Assembly (NCBI RefSeq): GCF_937425535.1
Contig: NZ_OW485601.1
Span: 46,001-110,000 of the forward strand
Direction: 5' to 3'
DNA: 64,000 bases
Source: Rhodovastum atsumiense
GTDB lineage: Bacteria > Pseudomonadota > Alphaproteobacteria > Acetobacterales > Acetobacteraceae
Shown: piece after piece, positions 9,273 through 20,300 of the stretch
How the letters are laid out: each line of letters starts with the position of its first letter
Numbering within the stretch: the stretch's first letter is position 1
Translations under genes and position numbers: made by a program
Notes under the pieces: model-generated
What the model was told of the DNA's origin: nothing
The model's database searches: none
Seen by the model: only the letters and a program-made list of their open reading frames with translations

Positions 9273-10326
9273 GGCGGGCGGGCTCCGCGGGCAGCACGCG
9301 CAGGCTGGAGGCATGCCAGTCGAGCCCGACCACATCCCCCTCCGCCGGCGGCACCCGGTTGGTGTTCTGCTGGTAGACCAGCAATTCGCCGAGGTCGCTG
9401 TCGACCTGGAACAGCCAGTGCGTGCCGAGGAACAGGCGGGAGCGGATGGTGGCGCGCAACTGCCCGCTGCCGGGCTCGGTCATCCACAGTTTCTCCGGCC
9501 GCAACGAACACAGCACCTCCCCTTGGGGCGCCGGTGGCCCGCCCGGCGGCAAGGCCAGGGTCAGCCCGCCCGGCAGCGCGATGCTGCGGCCGGTGACGCG
9601 CGCGGGCACGTTGTTGCTCTTGCCGAGGAAGGTGGAGGCGAAATCGTCCGCCGGGTATTCGTAGGCAGCCTCGGGCGTGTCGATCTGCACGATGCGGCCG
9701 GCACGCATCACCGCGATGCGGTCGCTCATCGCCATCGCCTCGTTCTGGTCATGCGTCACCATGATGGTGGTGATGCCCAGGCTGCGCTGCAGGCGGCGCA
9801 ACTCGATCTGCATGTCCTCGCGCAGCTTGGCGTCGAGGTTGGACATCGGCTCGTCGAGCAGCAGCAGCCGCGGCTCGATCACCAGCGCGCGGGCAAGCGC
9901 CACGCGCTGCTGCTGGCCACCGGAAAGCTGGCGCGGATAGCGCCCGGCGAGATGGGCCAGATGCACCAGTTCCAGCGCCCGCCCGACCCGCTCGGTGCGC
10001 TCGGCGCGAGGCACGCGGCGCATCTCCAGCCCGAAGGCGACATTCGCCGCCACCGTCATGTGCGGGAACAGCGCATAGGACTGGAAGACGATGCCGATGC
10101 CGCGCCGGTTGGCCGGGACCCGCGTGAGGTCCCGGCCCTCGATCGTCACCGAGCCGGCAGTGGGCTCGATGAAGCCGGCGATCATCTGCAGCGTGGTGGT
10201 CTTGCCACAGCCGGAAGGACCAAGCAGAGAAACGAATTCGCCCTGCCGCATCGCCAGCGTCACATCGCTCACGGCATGGAAGTCTCCGTAGCGACGTGCC
10301 AGGCCGGTCAGTTCCAGAAAGCTCAT
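9262..10326 (-). CDS. ABC transporter ATP-binding protein (PotA type)
   Basis: 354 residues starting at ATG 10326 (MSFLELTGLARRYGDF). Walker A is GPSGCGKTTT, the signature motif LSGGQQQRVALARAL, Walker B LLLLDEPMSNLD, and the H-loop histidine is in MVTHDQ. The C-terminal third is the TOBE/OB-fold regulatory domain typical of PotA/FbpC/MalK-like importers. It energises the two downstream permeases. Confidence 0.93.
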   Translation of the reverse strand: MSFLELTGLARRYGDFHAVSDVTLAMRQGEFVSLLGPSGCGKTTTLQMIAGFIEPTAGSVTIEGRDLTRVPANRRGIGIVFQSYALFPHMTVAANVAFGLEMRRVPRAERTERVGRALELVHLAHLAGRYPRQLSGGQQQRVALARALVIEPRLLLLDEPMSNLDAKLREDMQIELRRLQRSLGITTIMVTHDQNEAMAMSDRIAVMRAGRIVQIDTPEAAYEYPADDFASTFLGKSNNVPARVTGRSIALPGGLTLALPPGGPPAPQGEVLCSLRPEKLWMTEPGSGQLRATIRSRLFLGTHWLFQVDSDLGELLVYQQNTNRVPPAEGDVVGLDWHASSLRVLPAEPARLGH

Positions 10327-10365
10327 GTCAGCATCCGTCCGCGGAAGCGGTACCACCCTGGCTGA

Positions 10366-11409
10366 TCAGCGCTCGATCTCCCGGTTCCAGCGCTTGGTCC
10401 AGGCGTCACGCTTGGTGTTGATCGCCGGCCAGTCGAAGGTCACCAGCTTGGCGATCTCCGCCGGGCCATAGGGCATGCCCTGCGCCTGTTCCGGCGTCAG
10501 TTCAACCTTCTTGTTCACCGGCCCCGCGCCGGTCTCGGCGAAGGCGACCTGGGCGGGCGGGGCCAGCAGAGTCTCGATGAAGGCCTGCCCGTCCGCCTCG
10601 TTGCGCGCGCCCTTGACCACGCAGGCGGTGGTGAACAGCGCCGGCGAGCCTTCCTTCGGGAACACGAACTTCGCCGGGAAGCCGGTCATCGCCAGCGCCT
10701 TGGTGCGCGAGCTGCCCCACACGGCGGCAACGATCTCGCCGCTCTGGAACAGTTCCGACATGCGACCGGGCGAGGATTCGAAGGCACGCATGTTGGGGGC
10801 GATCTTGCTCTTCATGTAGGCGAAGCCGGGATCGATGTGGTCGATGTCGCCGCCGTTGATGCGGGCGAACATGATCAGTTCCTGCAGGCCGTAGGTGTTG
10901 TCGATGCCCGGGGTCGCGATCTTGCCCTTGAACTTGGGATCGGCGAGATCGGTCCAGCCCTGCGGCACCGCCCAGCCGAGCTTCTGGAAGGCATCGGCGT
11001 TATAGGCGATGCCGACGCCGACCGCGCCGGTCGCCACCGCCTCCGGGCTGATCTTGGCTACGTCATAGAGGTTGGCATAGCTCGGGCCCGGCTTGAGCGG
11101 CGCGCAGAAACCCAGTTGCAGCGCCCGCTGCATCGGCCCGTCATCGACGATGATGACGTCGATGTCAGGCGCGTTCTTCTGCGCCTGCAGCTTGGCCAAT
11201 GTATCGGTGGAGTTGCCGGCGACATAGGCGATGCGCACGTTGCGGGATCGTTCGAAGTCAGGAAAGACCTTCTGGCGCATGATGGTCTCGAACGAGCCGC
11301 CATAGGCCGCGACGTACAGCGTCTTCTGCTGCGCCTGGGCCAACGAAGGGACACAGGCCGTGGCGCCGATCAAGGCAGCGGCAGCAGCAATTGCCCAGTT
11401 TTTGCTCAT
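10366..11409 (-). CDS. ABC transporter substrate-binding protein, polyamine/PotD-like
   Basis: 347 residues starting at ATG 11409 with a signal peptide (MSKNWAIAAAAALIGA ... AQAQ). The mature start LYVAAYGGSFETIMRQ and the VDVIIVDDGPMQ region are characteristic of the extracellular solute-binding family 1/PotD group. It is the first gene of the operon, after a roughly 120-bp divergent promoter region shared with the LysR gene. This suggests that regulator controls it. The ligand is unknown; the downstream oxidases suggest an amine, opine or betaine. Confidence 0.9.
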   Translation of the reverse strand: MSKNWAIAAAAALIGATACVPSLAQAQQKTLYVAAYGGSFETIMRQKVFPDFERSRNVRIAYVAGNSTDTLAKLQAQKNAPDIDVIIVDDGPMQRALQLGFCAPLKPGPSYANLYDVAKISPEAVATGAVGVGIAYNADAFQKLGWAVPQGWTDLADPKFKGKIATPGIDNTYGLQELIMFARINGGDIDHIDPGFAYMKSKIAPNMRAFESSPGRMSELFQSGEIVAAVWGSSRTKALAMTGFPAKFVFPKEGSPALFTTACVVKGARNEADGQAFIETLLAPPAQVAFAETGAGPVNKKVELTPEQAQGMPYGPAEIAKLVTFDWPAINTKRDAWTKRWNREIER

Positions 11410-11533
11410 GTAACCGATCAACCTCCGCGCTACGCCGGGAAAATCAAGTTACTGCACAGGTTGTGTGCAGACGCTCATTCCGTCAAATGCTAATATTTTC
11501 TGGTTTCATGCCTCCAGGTTATCCGATTCGCCC

Positions 11534-12454
11534 ATGACCCCCCAACGCCTGCGCCGGCTCCACGCCTTCCACCTGGTGATGCGCACCGGATCGGTGACCC
11601 AGGCCGCCGAGGCACTGTCGATCTCCCAGCCGGCGGTCAGCAAGCTGCTGCAGGCGCTGGAGGCAGAAACCCATCTGGTGCTGTTCGACCGCTCGCGGCG
11701 CCGGCTGCTGCCCACGCCCCAGGCCACGCGCCTGCACCTGGAAGTGGAGCGCCTGTTCCGCACCGCCACGGGCATCGACCATCTCGCCAACGAATTGCGC
11801 GCCGCCGGGCCGGGCGAGTTGCGCATCGCCGCGCTGCCGTTGCTTGGCGCCCGCACCATGCCGCTCTGGCTCGCCACCTTCGCCCGCCGCCATCCCGGCC
11901 TGCGCACGTCACTGGAAATCCGCTCCTCGCGCCAGATCGCGCGCAGCATCGCCGCCGGCGAGATCGATCTCGGCTTCGCCCTGGCGCTCAGCGGCGCGCT
12001 CGGCGTCGGGCGCCATCCCTTCATGGAAATCCCGGCGGTGATCGTGCTGCCACGCGGCCATCGCCTGGCGTCACGCCCGTCGCTGGTGCCCAGGGACCTG
12101 GAAGGCGAGAGCTTCGTCTCGCTCGGGCGGGAGGACGAGGCCCGTGACCTGGTGGACAGCCTGTTCGAAAGCCACCGGGTGAAGCGGAAGATCAGCATCG
12201 AAACCAATGTTTCCTCGGCCGCCTGCGCGCTGGTCGCGGGCGGCGCCGGAGTCGCGCTGGTGGATGCCCTCACCCCCGCCCTCTACAGCGCCGAGGTGGT
12301 AGCCCTGCCCATCCAGCCGACCGTCCGCTTCAAAATCGAGATGCTGACGATGGTCGGCCGGCCGCCGTCCGCCCTGATCGACAAGTTCACCGCCTTCATC
12401 GCAGAAAGGCTGGCCGTGCCGGGCAGCCCGTGGCTGGTGTCGCCCTCCGGATAA
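11534..12454 (+). CDS. LysR family transcriptional regulator
   Basis: 306 residues starting at ATG 11534 (MTPQRLRRLHAFHLVMRTG), which places the helix-turn-helix at TQAAEALSISQPAVSKLLQA. The rest is a type-2 periplasmic-binding-protein effector domain. It is transcribed divergently from the ABC/oxidoreductase operon, and the 124-bp gap between the two starts is the likely binding region. By family habit it would activate the operon when the substrate is present. The inducer is not known. Confidence 0.92.
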   Translation: MTPQRLRRLHAFHLVMRTGSVTQAAEALSISQPAVSKLLQALEAETHLVLFDRSRRRLLPTPQATRLHLEVERLFRTATGIDHLANELRAAGPGELRIAALPLLGARTMPLWLATFARRHPGLRTSLEIRSSRQIARSIAAGEIDLGFALALSGALGVGRHPFMEIPAVIVLPRGHRLASRPSLVPRDLEGESFVSLGREDEARDLVDSLFESHRVKRKISIETNVSSAACALVAGGAGVALVDALTPALYSAEVVALPIQPTVRFKIEMLTMVGRPPSALIDKFTAFIAERLAVPGSPWLVSPSG

Positions 12455-12463
12455 AGCCCGGGC

Positions 12464-14113
12464 TCAGTCGTCGCGGCGCAGACGGCTCGGCAGCAATTCG
12501 CCGTGGGTCTCCAGCACGGGATAGGCCGCGGCGGCCACCAGATGCGCGTTCACCCGGCGGAGGTCGCGCAGCAGATCGAGGTGCAGCGCGCTGATCTCGG
12601 TCGCCTCGCCGGCGCGCATCGCCGCGAAATGCGCCTCGGCCGCTTCCGCCTCGATGCGCCGGAACTCCGGTTTCTCCTCGGCGAGCAGGCGCGCGAGGCG
12701 TGGATCCTCGGAGAGGAACAGCGCCGCCGCCATCCGCAGATTGGCGCCCACCCGCTGCAGCACCTGGGCAAGCTCGTCCTGCTGCGCCGGCGTGAGCGGC
12801 CGGCCGCGCTTGAGCGCGCGATTGGCCAGGACCAGCAGGTTGCGGTCCACCACGTCGCCGGCATGTTCCATATTGATGACGAAAGTCAGGATCTCGGTGA
12901 CGCGACGGTGATCCGCCTCGCTCATCGCCTCGCCGTCGAGGCCACTGAGATAGCCGCGGATCGCGCCAGTGAGGCGGTCGAGCACGTCATCGAGCCGTCG
13001 CGCCTCGGCAAGCCGGCGGCGATCGGCGCGGGCCAGCCCTTCGGCGAGGCCGGCCAGCATCGCTTCCAGCACGTCGGCCAGACGCAGCGCTTCCCGCGCG
13101 GCGCCGCCGAGCGCCACCACCGGGGTCTCGCGGGCGGCGGCATCAAGATAGAGCGGGCGCGCCGGATCGGCCGGATCGACGCGCGCCGGCAGCAGGCGGC
13201 GGAGCAGCCGCGCATAGGCGGGCAGCAGCGGAAACAGCAACGTCGCCAGCACGAGATTGAACAGGGTGTGGAAATCGGCAACGAGCCGCGCGGCATCGCC
13301 CGGCATCGCCGCCAGCACCGGGGCGAGCCGCGGCAGCACCGCCAGGGTGACGACCACCCCGAGCACGCGGCTGGCGAAATTGCCGAGCGGCACCCGCCGC
13401 GCCACCGGATCCGCGCCGCTGCCTTCCAGCACCGGATTGATCGCGGTGCCAAGGTTGGCACCGAGCACGAGCGCGAAGGCAGCCGCCAGCGGCAGCACGC
13501 CCTTGGCGGCCAACGACATCACCAGCAGCACGATGGCAACGGAGGAATGCGCGGCCCAGGCCAGCACCGCGCCCACCAGCACATCCAGCAGAGGCTCACT
13601 CGCCAGCGCACCGAGCAGCAGGCGCAGGCTTGGGGTATCCTCATACGGCGTCACGATGTCGAGCAACTGGCGCAATGCCAGCAGCATCAGCCCGAGCCCG
13701 ATCAACACCCGCCCGACATCGCGGGTCGCGGCCGCATCGGCACGGCGGAACGCCAGCACCCCGCCCAGCACCAGGGCCGGCGAGAGGAAAGACACGTCGA
13801 AGGACAGCGCCTGCACGATCAGCGTGGTGCCGACATTGGCCCCGAGCATGACCGCCAGCGCCGGCACCAGATCGACCATTCCGCCCGCGGCGAATCCCGT
13901 CACCATCAGGCCGGTGGCGGTGCTGCTCTGCAGCAGCGCGGTGACGCCAAGCCCCGCGGCGAAGGCGGCGAAGCGGTTGCGCAGCGCCTGGCCGAGCACT
14001 GTCCGCAACCGCGCGCCCCAGGCGCGTTGCACGCCCGTCTGCACCATGTGCACGCCCCACAGCAGCAGGGCGACCGAGCCGGCAAGTTCAAGCAGCGTGC
14101 GGGGAAATTCCAT
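12464..14113 (-). CDS. Na+/phosphate cotransporter family protein (NptA/YjbB-like) with PhoU-like tail
   Basis: 549 residues starting at ATG 14113 (MEFPRTLLELAGSV). Two inverted Na/Pi-cotransporter repeats are visible with the QSS signature, GVTALLQSSTATGLMVTGF near the start, and the partner motif AWAAHSSVAIVLLVMSL in the second half. The last 200 residues are helical and charged, resembling PhoU (FVINMEHAGDVVDRNLL). The protein probably moves phosphate across the inner membrane with sodium. It is convergent with the LysR gene, with only 9 bp between stops. Confidence 0.9.
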   Translation of the reverse strand: MEFPRTLLELAGSVALLLWGVHMVQTGVQRAWGARLRTVLGQALRNRFAAFAAGLGVTALLQSSTATGLMVTGFAAGGMVDLVPALAVMLGANVGTTLIVQALSFDVSFLSPALVLGGVLAFRRADAAATRDVGRVLIGLGLMLLALRQLLDIVTPYEDTPSLRLLLGALASEPLLDVLVGAVLAWAAHSSVAIVLLVMSLAAKGVLPLAAAFALVLGANLGTAINPVLEGSGADPVARRVPLGNFASRVLGVVVTLAVLPRLAPVLAAMPGDAARLVADFHTLFNLVLATLLFPLLPAYARLLRRLLPARVDPADPARPLYLDAAARETPVVALGGAAREALRLADVLEAMLAGLAEGLARADRRRLAEARRLDDVLDRLTGAIRGYLSGLDGEAMSEADHRRVTEILTFVINMEHAGDVVDRNLLVLANRALKRGRPLTPAQQDELAQVLQRVGANLRMAAALFLSEDPRLARLLAEEKPEFRRIEAEAAEAHFAAMRAGEATEISALHLDLLRDLRRVNAHLVAAAAYPVLETHGELLPSRLRRDD

Positions 14114-14213
14114 CCGGTTTCCTCCGATGGGCGGCAGAACCCATAAGGATCCACCAATGGCACCCCCGGGGGAAGTCACGCCGTGTCACATGCGTCGCGG
14201 TTGCCGCTCCGTC

Positions 14214-14759
14214 TCAGCGCAGCTTCTGCCCGGGATCCGCCGGATTGAGGCCCAGCGCAGTGACGGTCTGCGGATTCACCCGGCCGGTGACCTGGATGCC
14301 GCTGGATTGCTGGAAACGCTGCAGCGCATCCTGCGTGCCCGCCCCCCAGGCGCCATCGATGCTGCCCCGGTAATAGCCGAGGTCGCGCAGGCGCGATTGC
14401 AGGTTGCGCACTTCCACGCTGCTCAGTGGCCGCGGTGCCTGGGCCGCGTCCTGGTCGGCGGCCGCGGCAGCGAGCAGTTCGGCGGGATTAAGGTTCAGCA
14501 TCGCCGCGGTCGCCTGGTTGAGCTGGCCGGTGGCCTGCAGCCCGTGGCCCTGCTGGAACTGCCGCAGCGCGGCGGCGCTGTCCTCGCCCCAGATCCCGTC
14601 CACCACTCCGGTATAGGCCCCGAGCTGGCGCAGGCGATCCTGGACCGAGCGCACGGCGGCGGGCGCAAGCGGCTGGTCATAGGTCAGTTGCGACTGCGCG
14701 AGCGCCGGGGCAGCGAACAAAGCAAGCGCGCAGGCGGCAACGAACGGACGTGGGATCAT
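14214..14759 (-). CDS. Secreted protein with two peptidoglycan-binding domains
   Basis: 181 residues with a signal peptide (MIPRPFVAACALALFAAPALAQ). Two PG_binding_1 repeats follow: RSVQDRLRQLGAYTGVVDGI/WGEDSAAALRQFQ near residues 37-80 and RNLQSRLRDLGYYRGSIDGA/WGAGTQDALQRFQ near 118-160. No catalytic domain is attached. It probably binds the cell wall in the periplasm as an accessory or anchoring factor. It is preceded by a gap carrying a small hairpin. Confidence 0.87.
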   Translation of the reverse strand: MIPRPFVAACALALFAAPALAQSQLTYDQPLAPAAVRSVQDRLRQLGAYTGVVDGIWGEDSAAALRQFQQGHGLQATGQLNQATAAMLNLNPAELLAAAAADQDAAQAPRPLSSVEVRNLQSRLRDLGYYRGSIDGAWGAGTQDALQRFQQSSGIQVTGRVNPQTVTALGLNPADPGQKLR

Positions 14760-14921
14760 GGCGGCCCTCCTCCTTTTTCTTGCCGCCGCGAACGCGGGCC
14801 GGGCCACCCGGGTTCTTGCCCCAGGTTGGCAGGGTGTTGCCATTCTGTGCCGCGCAGCGCACCTGGGGTGCAGGGGCCTTGTGGCCGTCACGCGTAAGCG
14901 TGCCTGCGCACGACGCTGGGT

Positions 14922-14938
14922 CCAGGGCAAAGCCCTGG
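14922..14938. terminator. Perfect 7-bp hairpin with AAA loop
   Basis: CCAGGGC-AAA-GCCCTGG immediately after the stop of the NTF2-like gene. It has the same architecture as the hairpin cluster at 163-293 and probably ends transcription of the minus-strand operon. The rest of the 14760-14940 gap shows no gene. Confidence 0.55.
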
Positions 14939-14940
14939 CC

Positions 14941-15372
14941 TTACTTGCGCGTTACCTGCGCCAGCCAGTCCTGCAGATTGTAATAATTGGAAATTCGGGC
15001 AACCCGGCCGTCGCGCAGGGTGAAGAACGCGCCGGCCGGCAGCACGTAGCTTTGCCCCTGCGCCTCGGGCAGGCCGGGGTCGGTCTTCAGGTAGGTGCCA
15101 TGGACCGTGAACTCGGCGGCGGCCCGCGTGCCATCGGGCGCGGTGAGGATCACCAGATCGGCGATGCGCTCGCGGTAGCAGGCATTCATGCGCGCGAGGA
15201 AGCGCGCGAAGGCCTCGTGGCCGACCTCCCGCCCACCCTGGTTGATATCGTGCACGACATCCTCGGTGAGCAGGGCGAGGAAGGCGACCTCGTCGCCGGC
15301 ATTGAAGGCGTCGTAATAAGCGCGGATCACGCGCGCCGTATCGGCAGTGGCATTGGGGACGGCGGCGCTCAT
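14941..15372 (-). CDS. NTF2-like / ketosteroid-isomerase-related protein
   Basis: 143 residues with a SnoaL/NTF2 cone-fold pattern: TARVIRAYYDAFNAGDEVAF at the N-terminus, TEDVVHDINQGG, and RISNYYNLQDWLAQV at the end. It matches the steroid-delta-isomerase-related family in length. Its start overlaps the stop of the upstream amidohydrolase, so the two are co-translated. The substrate is not known. Confidence 0.85.
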   Translation of the reverse strand: MSAAVPNATADTARVIRAYYDAFNAGDEVAFLALLTEDVVHDINQGGREVGHEAFARFLARMNACYRERIADLVILTAPDGTRAAAEFTVHGTYLKTDPGLPEAQGQSYVLPAGAFFTLRDGRVARISNYYNLQDWLAQVTRK

Positions 15373-16250
15373 GGCATCTCCCGGGGCGTGAGCAGGGGAC
15401 AGGGGGGCGGCGGCGCCGGCCAGTCGCGGTGATTGCGCACGCCGCCATCAGTGCGAACGGCTTCGAGCCGGGCGGGATCGAGGGTGGCGAACACAAATTG
15501 CCCGGCATCCGGCTCGCCCTCGATGATCACGCCATCCTCGGGGAAGCCGCGATCGACCGGGCCGTAGACGGCGGCGAAGCCGCGGTTGACGTCGAGCGTG
15601 GCCAGGTGCGGCGCCACGCCCACGGTGGGCGCGATGGCGACAAAGCACTGGTTCTCCAGCGCCCGTGCCCGCGCCGAGAGCCGCACCCGGTTGAAGCCGT
15701 GCAACGTGTCGGTGCAGGTCGGCGCCAGGATCAGCCAGGCCCCCGCCTCCACCTGCGCGCGCACCAGCGAGGGAAATTCCAGGTCGTAGCAGATGGCGAT
15801 GCCGATCCGGCCCCAGGGCGTTTCGAACACGGCGGGCGGATCACCTGCCCCGACCCCCCAGGCTTCCGCCTCGAAGCGGGTCATGACGCGCTTGTCCTGG
15901 AAGGCCACGCGCCCGTCCGGCGCGATCAGCGGGGCGCGGTTGCGCACCCGGCCCTGCTCGCGCCAGGGCAGCGAGCCCGGCAGCAGCCAGACCTGATGCC
16001 GCCGCGCCGCCGCGCGCATGACCTGCAGCACGTCGGCCGCGCGGGCACAGACCGCGTCGAGCTCGGCGGCGGGGTCGGTCGGCGCGCCGAGCGGAGCGGC
16101 GACCTCCATGCAGGCATATTCGGGCATGACCAGCAGCTCGGCGCCACGGGCGCCTTCGGCGATCAGCCGGTCGAGCTTGGCGGCGAAGGCCTCGAAGCTG
16201 GCGAGGGGCTCGACGGGATACTGCAGCAGGCCCAGGCGCAGCTCGCTCAC
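15369..16250 (-). CDS. Carbon-nitrogen hydrolase (nitrilase superfamily)
   Basis: 293 residues. The Glu-Lys-Cys triad is visible: Glu in LLVMPEYACMEV, Lys in AFQDKRVMTRFE, and Cys in IGIAICYDLEFPSLV. Such enzymes hydrolyse amides or nitriles through a cysteine thioester. The gene is coupled by ATGA overlaps to a GNAT gene upstream and an NTF2-like gene downstream, a three-gene unit also seen in other proteobacteria. The natural substrate cannot be deduced. Confidence 0.9.
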   Translation of the reverse strand: MSELRLGLLQYPVEPLASFEAFAAKLDRLIAEGARGAELLVMPEYACMEVAAPLGAPTDPAAELDAVCARAADVLQVMRAAARRHQVWLLPGSLPWREQGRVRNRAPLIAPDGRVAFQDKRVMTRFEAEAWGVGAGDPPAVFETPWGRIGIAICYDLEFPSLVRAQVEAGAWLILAPTCTDTLHGFNRVRLSARARALENQCFVAIAPTVGVAPHLATLDVNRGFAAVYGPVDRGFPEDGVIIEGEPDAGQFVFATLDPARLEAVRTDGGVRNHRDWPAPPPPCPLLTPREMP

Positions 16251-16864
16251 GGCAGGTCGGCTCCGCTCAGGGACTTCACCCAGAAGGCCAGGGTCTTCGA
16301 TGTCTCGGCCGGCTCGCCGACTTCCTTCCAGGACATGGTGCAGGCCAGCCCGGGATCAGGCGAGAAGCCGCGCCGGCGCCAGAAAGTGTCGAGCGGCTGC
16401 CAGGAAGCCGGGCGCGCGGGATGGTCGGCCGGGCGACGCACCGCGCAGAACGTGGCGAAGTCGCAGGACGACACGGCACGGGCATGCGCCTCGCGGGCGG
16501 CGAAGAAACCGACGCCAAGCCCCTGGCCGCGATAGGCCGGCAGCAACACGGATTCACCGAAATAGAAGAACCGGGCCGGATCCCAGCCGCGCGCGCGGAA
16601 GGGCGCGGTGACGTTGTCGGTCTCGTCGGCGAGCGGCAGGCAGGTGGCGGCCCCGACCGGCGTGGTCCCGTCGAAGGCCACGATCACCCCCGCCTGCGGG
16701 CTCGCGGCATAGGTCCGCAGGTACTCCGCCTCGTAGCCCTCGTCACCGTCGTAGAGATAGGGATACTCGCGAAACACCGTGATGCGCAGGCGGGCGAGCG
16801 CCGGCAGCAGCGGCAGCAGTTCGGCACCGCCGAGGGTCTTCAGGACGATCGATGAAGTGGCCAT
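16247..16864 (-). CDS. GNAT family N-acetyltransferase
   Basis: 205 residues. The acetyl-CoA loop is in LLPAYRGQGLGVGFFAAREA, a clear motif A (Q/RxxGxG/A), preceded by strand FFYFGESVLL. It is the first gene of the amidohydrolase/NTF2 unit. The acceptor substrate is unknown. Confidence 0.87.
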   Translation of the reverse strand: MATSSIVLKTLGGAELLPLLPALARLRITVFREYPYLYDGDEGYEAEYLRTYAASPQAGVIVAFDGTTPVGAATCLPLADETDNVTAPFRARGWDPARFFYFGESVLLPAYRGQGLGVGFFAAREAHARAVSSCDFATFCAVRRPADHPARPASWQPLDTFWRRRGFSPDPGLACTMSWKEVGEPAETSKTLAFWVKSLSGADLP

Positions 16865-16910
16865 GACCCGGATCTAGGGCCGCGCCAATCGACGATGCAA
16901 GGGCGCGCCG

Positions 16911-17930
16911 TCAACGCGTCGGCAGGAAGCGCGTATCGATGATATCGTTGGCATCGATCCGACCTTTCACCAGCTTCTGCGAGATGAACCAGTCGAGTTG
17001 CCTGACAACATCGATGACGTCGAGCGCCGCCCCCTCGTCGTACCAGCCGGCGCCGTCGCGGATCCGTTCAGCCGCCTTCGGATCACCGGGAAACACATAC
17101 GGCTTGATGGCGGCGATGGCGGCCTCGGTGGCCGGACCATGGACCGGCTTGAAGTCGGACCCGACGCGCAGGAAGGCCTGGCGGTATTCGGCCACGCCCT
17201 TCTGGTAGCCACGACAGAAACGGCGCAGCACATCGGCACGGGCCGGCATGAGCATGGCCCGCCGCGCGAACAGGGCGGTGACCTGGCACGGCACGGCCTC
17301 GCCGACCCAGGCGAGCAGCTTCACCTCCCCCGCCTCGATCAGCGGGCGCGCAACGGAGGCAACCGCCATGATGGAATCGACCTCGCCGCTGCGCACGGCG
17401 GCAAGCATGTTGGAAACGGTCTGCAGCGGGCGCACCGTCACCGAATTGAAGGCGAAGCCACGCGCCTGGGCGAGCCGGCCGAGCATGCAATGAAACGAGC
17501 TGCCGGGCTGGGTCACGCCGAAACTGTGGCCGGGCAGCTTGCGCAGATCGGTGAGGCCGGCGTTGTAGGCCCGGTTGGACACCAGCAGGGCGGTGAGCCC
17601 GAAGCCTTTCTGCTCGTGCAGCCCGCCACCGATCACCTTCAGCGCGCCCCGTCCGGCGAGGGAGAAGAAACCGGCGGTCAGCCCGGTCACGCCCAGGTCG
17701 ATATCGCCGGCCACCGCGGCCTCGGCGATCGGCTGCGCCGCATCGAAGAAACGGAACTCGACCGCAACGCCCTCGGCCGCCCAGGCGCCGTGCGCCTGGG
17801 CGAGATAGAACGGTGCCGGGGACAAGGTGTGCAGCAGCCCCAGCCGCACCGGGCCGACGGCCTGTGCCCGAGGTGCACCGAAGGCTGCGAGGGCTGGCAG
17901 CAGCAGGGCGGCACGGCGGCCGATAGGCAT
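16911..17930 (-). CDS. ABC transporter substrate-binding protein, NMT1/SsuA-like
   Basis: 339 residues starting at ATG 17930 (MPIGRRAALLLPAL) with an export signal ending AQA. Landmarks are LGLLHTLSPAPFYLAQAHGA, then GVAVEFRFFDAA, and IDLGVTGLTAGFFSLA, the usual N-domain of nitrate/taurine/thiamine-precursor binding proteins. No permease or ATPase is adjacent, so this is an orphan binding protein or its partners are elsewhere. Confidence 0.87.
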   Translation of the reverse strand: MPIGRRAALLLPALAAFGAPRAQAVGPVRLGLLHTLSPAPFYLAQAHGAWAAEGVAVEFRFFDAAQPIAEAAVAGDIDLGVTGLTAGFFSLAGRGALKVIGGGLHEQKGFGLTALLVSNRAYNAGLTDLRKLPGHSFGVTQPGSSFHCMLGRLAQARGFAFNSVTVRPLQTVSNMLAAVRSGEVDSIMAVASVARPLIEAGEVKLLAWVGEAVPCQVTALFARRAMLMPARADVLRRFCRGYQKGVAEYRQAFLRVGSDFKPVHGPATEAAIAAIKPYVFPGDPKAAERIRDGAGWYDEGAALDVIDVVRQLDWFISQKLVKGRIDANDIIDTRFLPTR

Positions 17931-18238
17931 GGGTCTGTCTCTCTGGATCCGGGCGGAGCACATGCCACAGTCGCGGCGGTGCGGCCAGCGGGCGCTGACT
18001 CGGCACCGGGGCGCCCGGGCACGAACCGATGGTCACGGTCCGAAAGTGGCCAAAATGCGCATGGGTCATGGCAACACCGTGCATGCCGCCATCGCGCCCG
18101 GCGCGGCGCAATCGCGCCGAGGTGATTGGCAGGACACGGGCCGGCCGCGGTGGCCAGCGGCGCGCGGAGGGGGAACGAGGCGGCGACGCGACCCTGGGCA
18201 AGGCGACGGCGCAGGGGACCCGTGCTAGGAACGCCGCC

Positions 18239-20046
<1,808 letters not shown>

Positions 20047-20050
<4 letters not shown>

Positions 20051-20211
20051 AGGCGATGGCCTGCCTGCTGCTGGTGGCGATCAGCCTGTCCGGCTGCGGC
20101 CTGGCCGCGGCTCCGTGCCGGGTGACCTCCGCCGTGCTGAAAATCGTGCCGGTGGTAGGGCATCCGGTGGCGGCCCCCACGGATGCCTGCGCCGAAGCGA
20201 TCGATCCGTAG
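20047..20211 (+). CDS. Small lipoprotein of unknown function
   Basis: 54 residues starting at ATG 20047, which overlaps the TGA of the ABC-F gene. The N-terminus is a lipoprotein signal peptide with the lipobox LSGC (cysteine at residue 17). The mature part has two further cysteines and a short VLKIVPVVGHPVAAP segment. It is probably anchored in the envelope. The family resembles short acetobacterial lipoproteins of unknown function. Confidence 0.75.
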
Positions 20212-20232
20212 GCGGATTTGCCTCGGGCGGCC

Positions 20233-20272
20233 GGTTCCGCCGGAGCGGGAAACGTCCCGGGCCGGCGGAACC
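20233..20272. terminator. Bidirectional hairpin terminator between convergent genes
   Basis: An 11-bp perfect stem GGTTCCGCCGG / CCGGCGGAACC with an inner CGGGA...TCCCG pairing lies between the lipoprotein stop and the GH16-like gene stop. Convergent gene ends and the stable stem support termination in both directions. Confidence 0.6.
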
Positions 20273-20300
20273 CGATGACTCCCGGACGGCCGGCGTCCGG

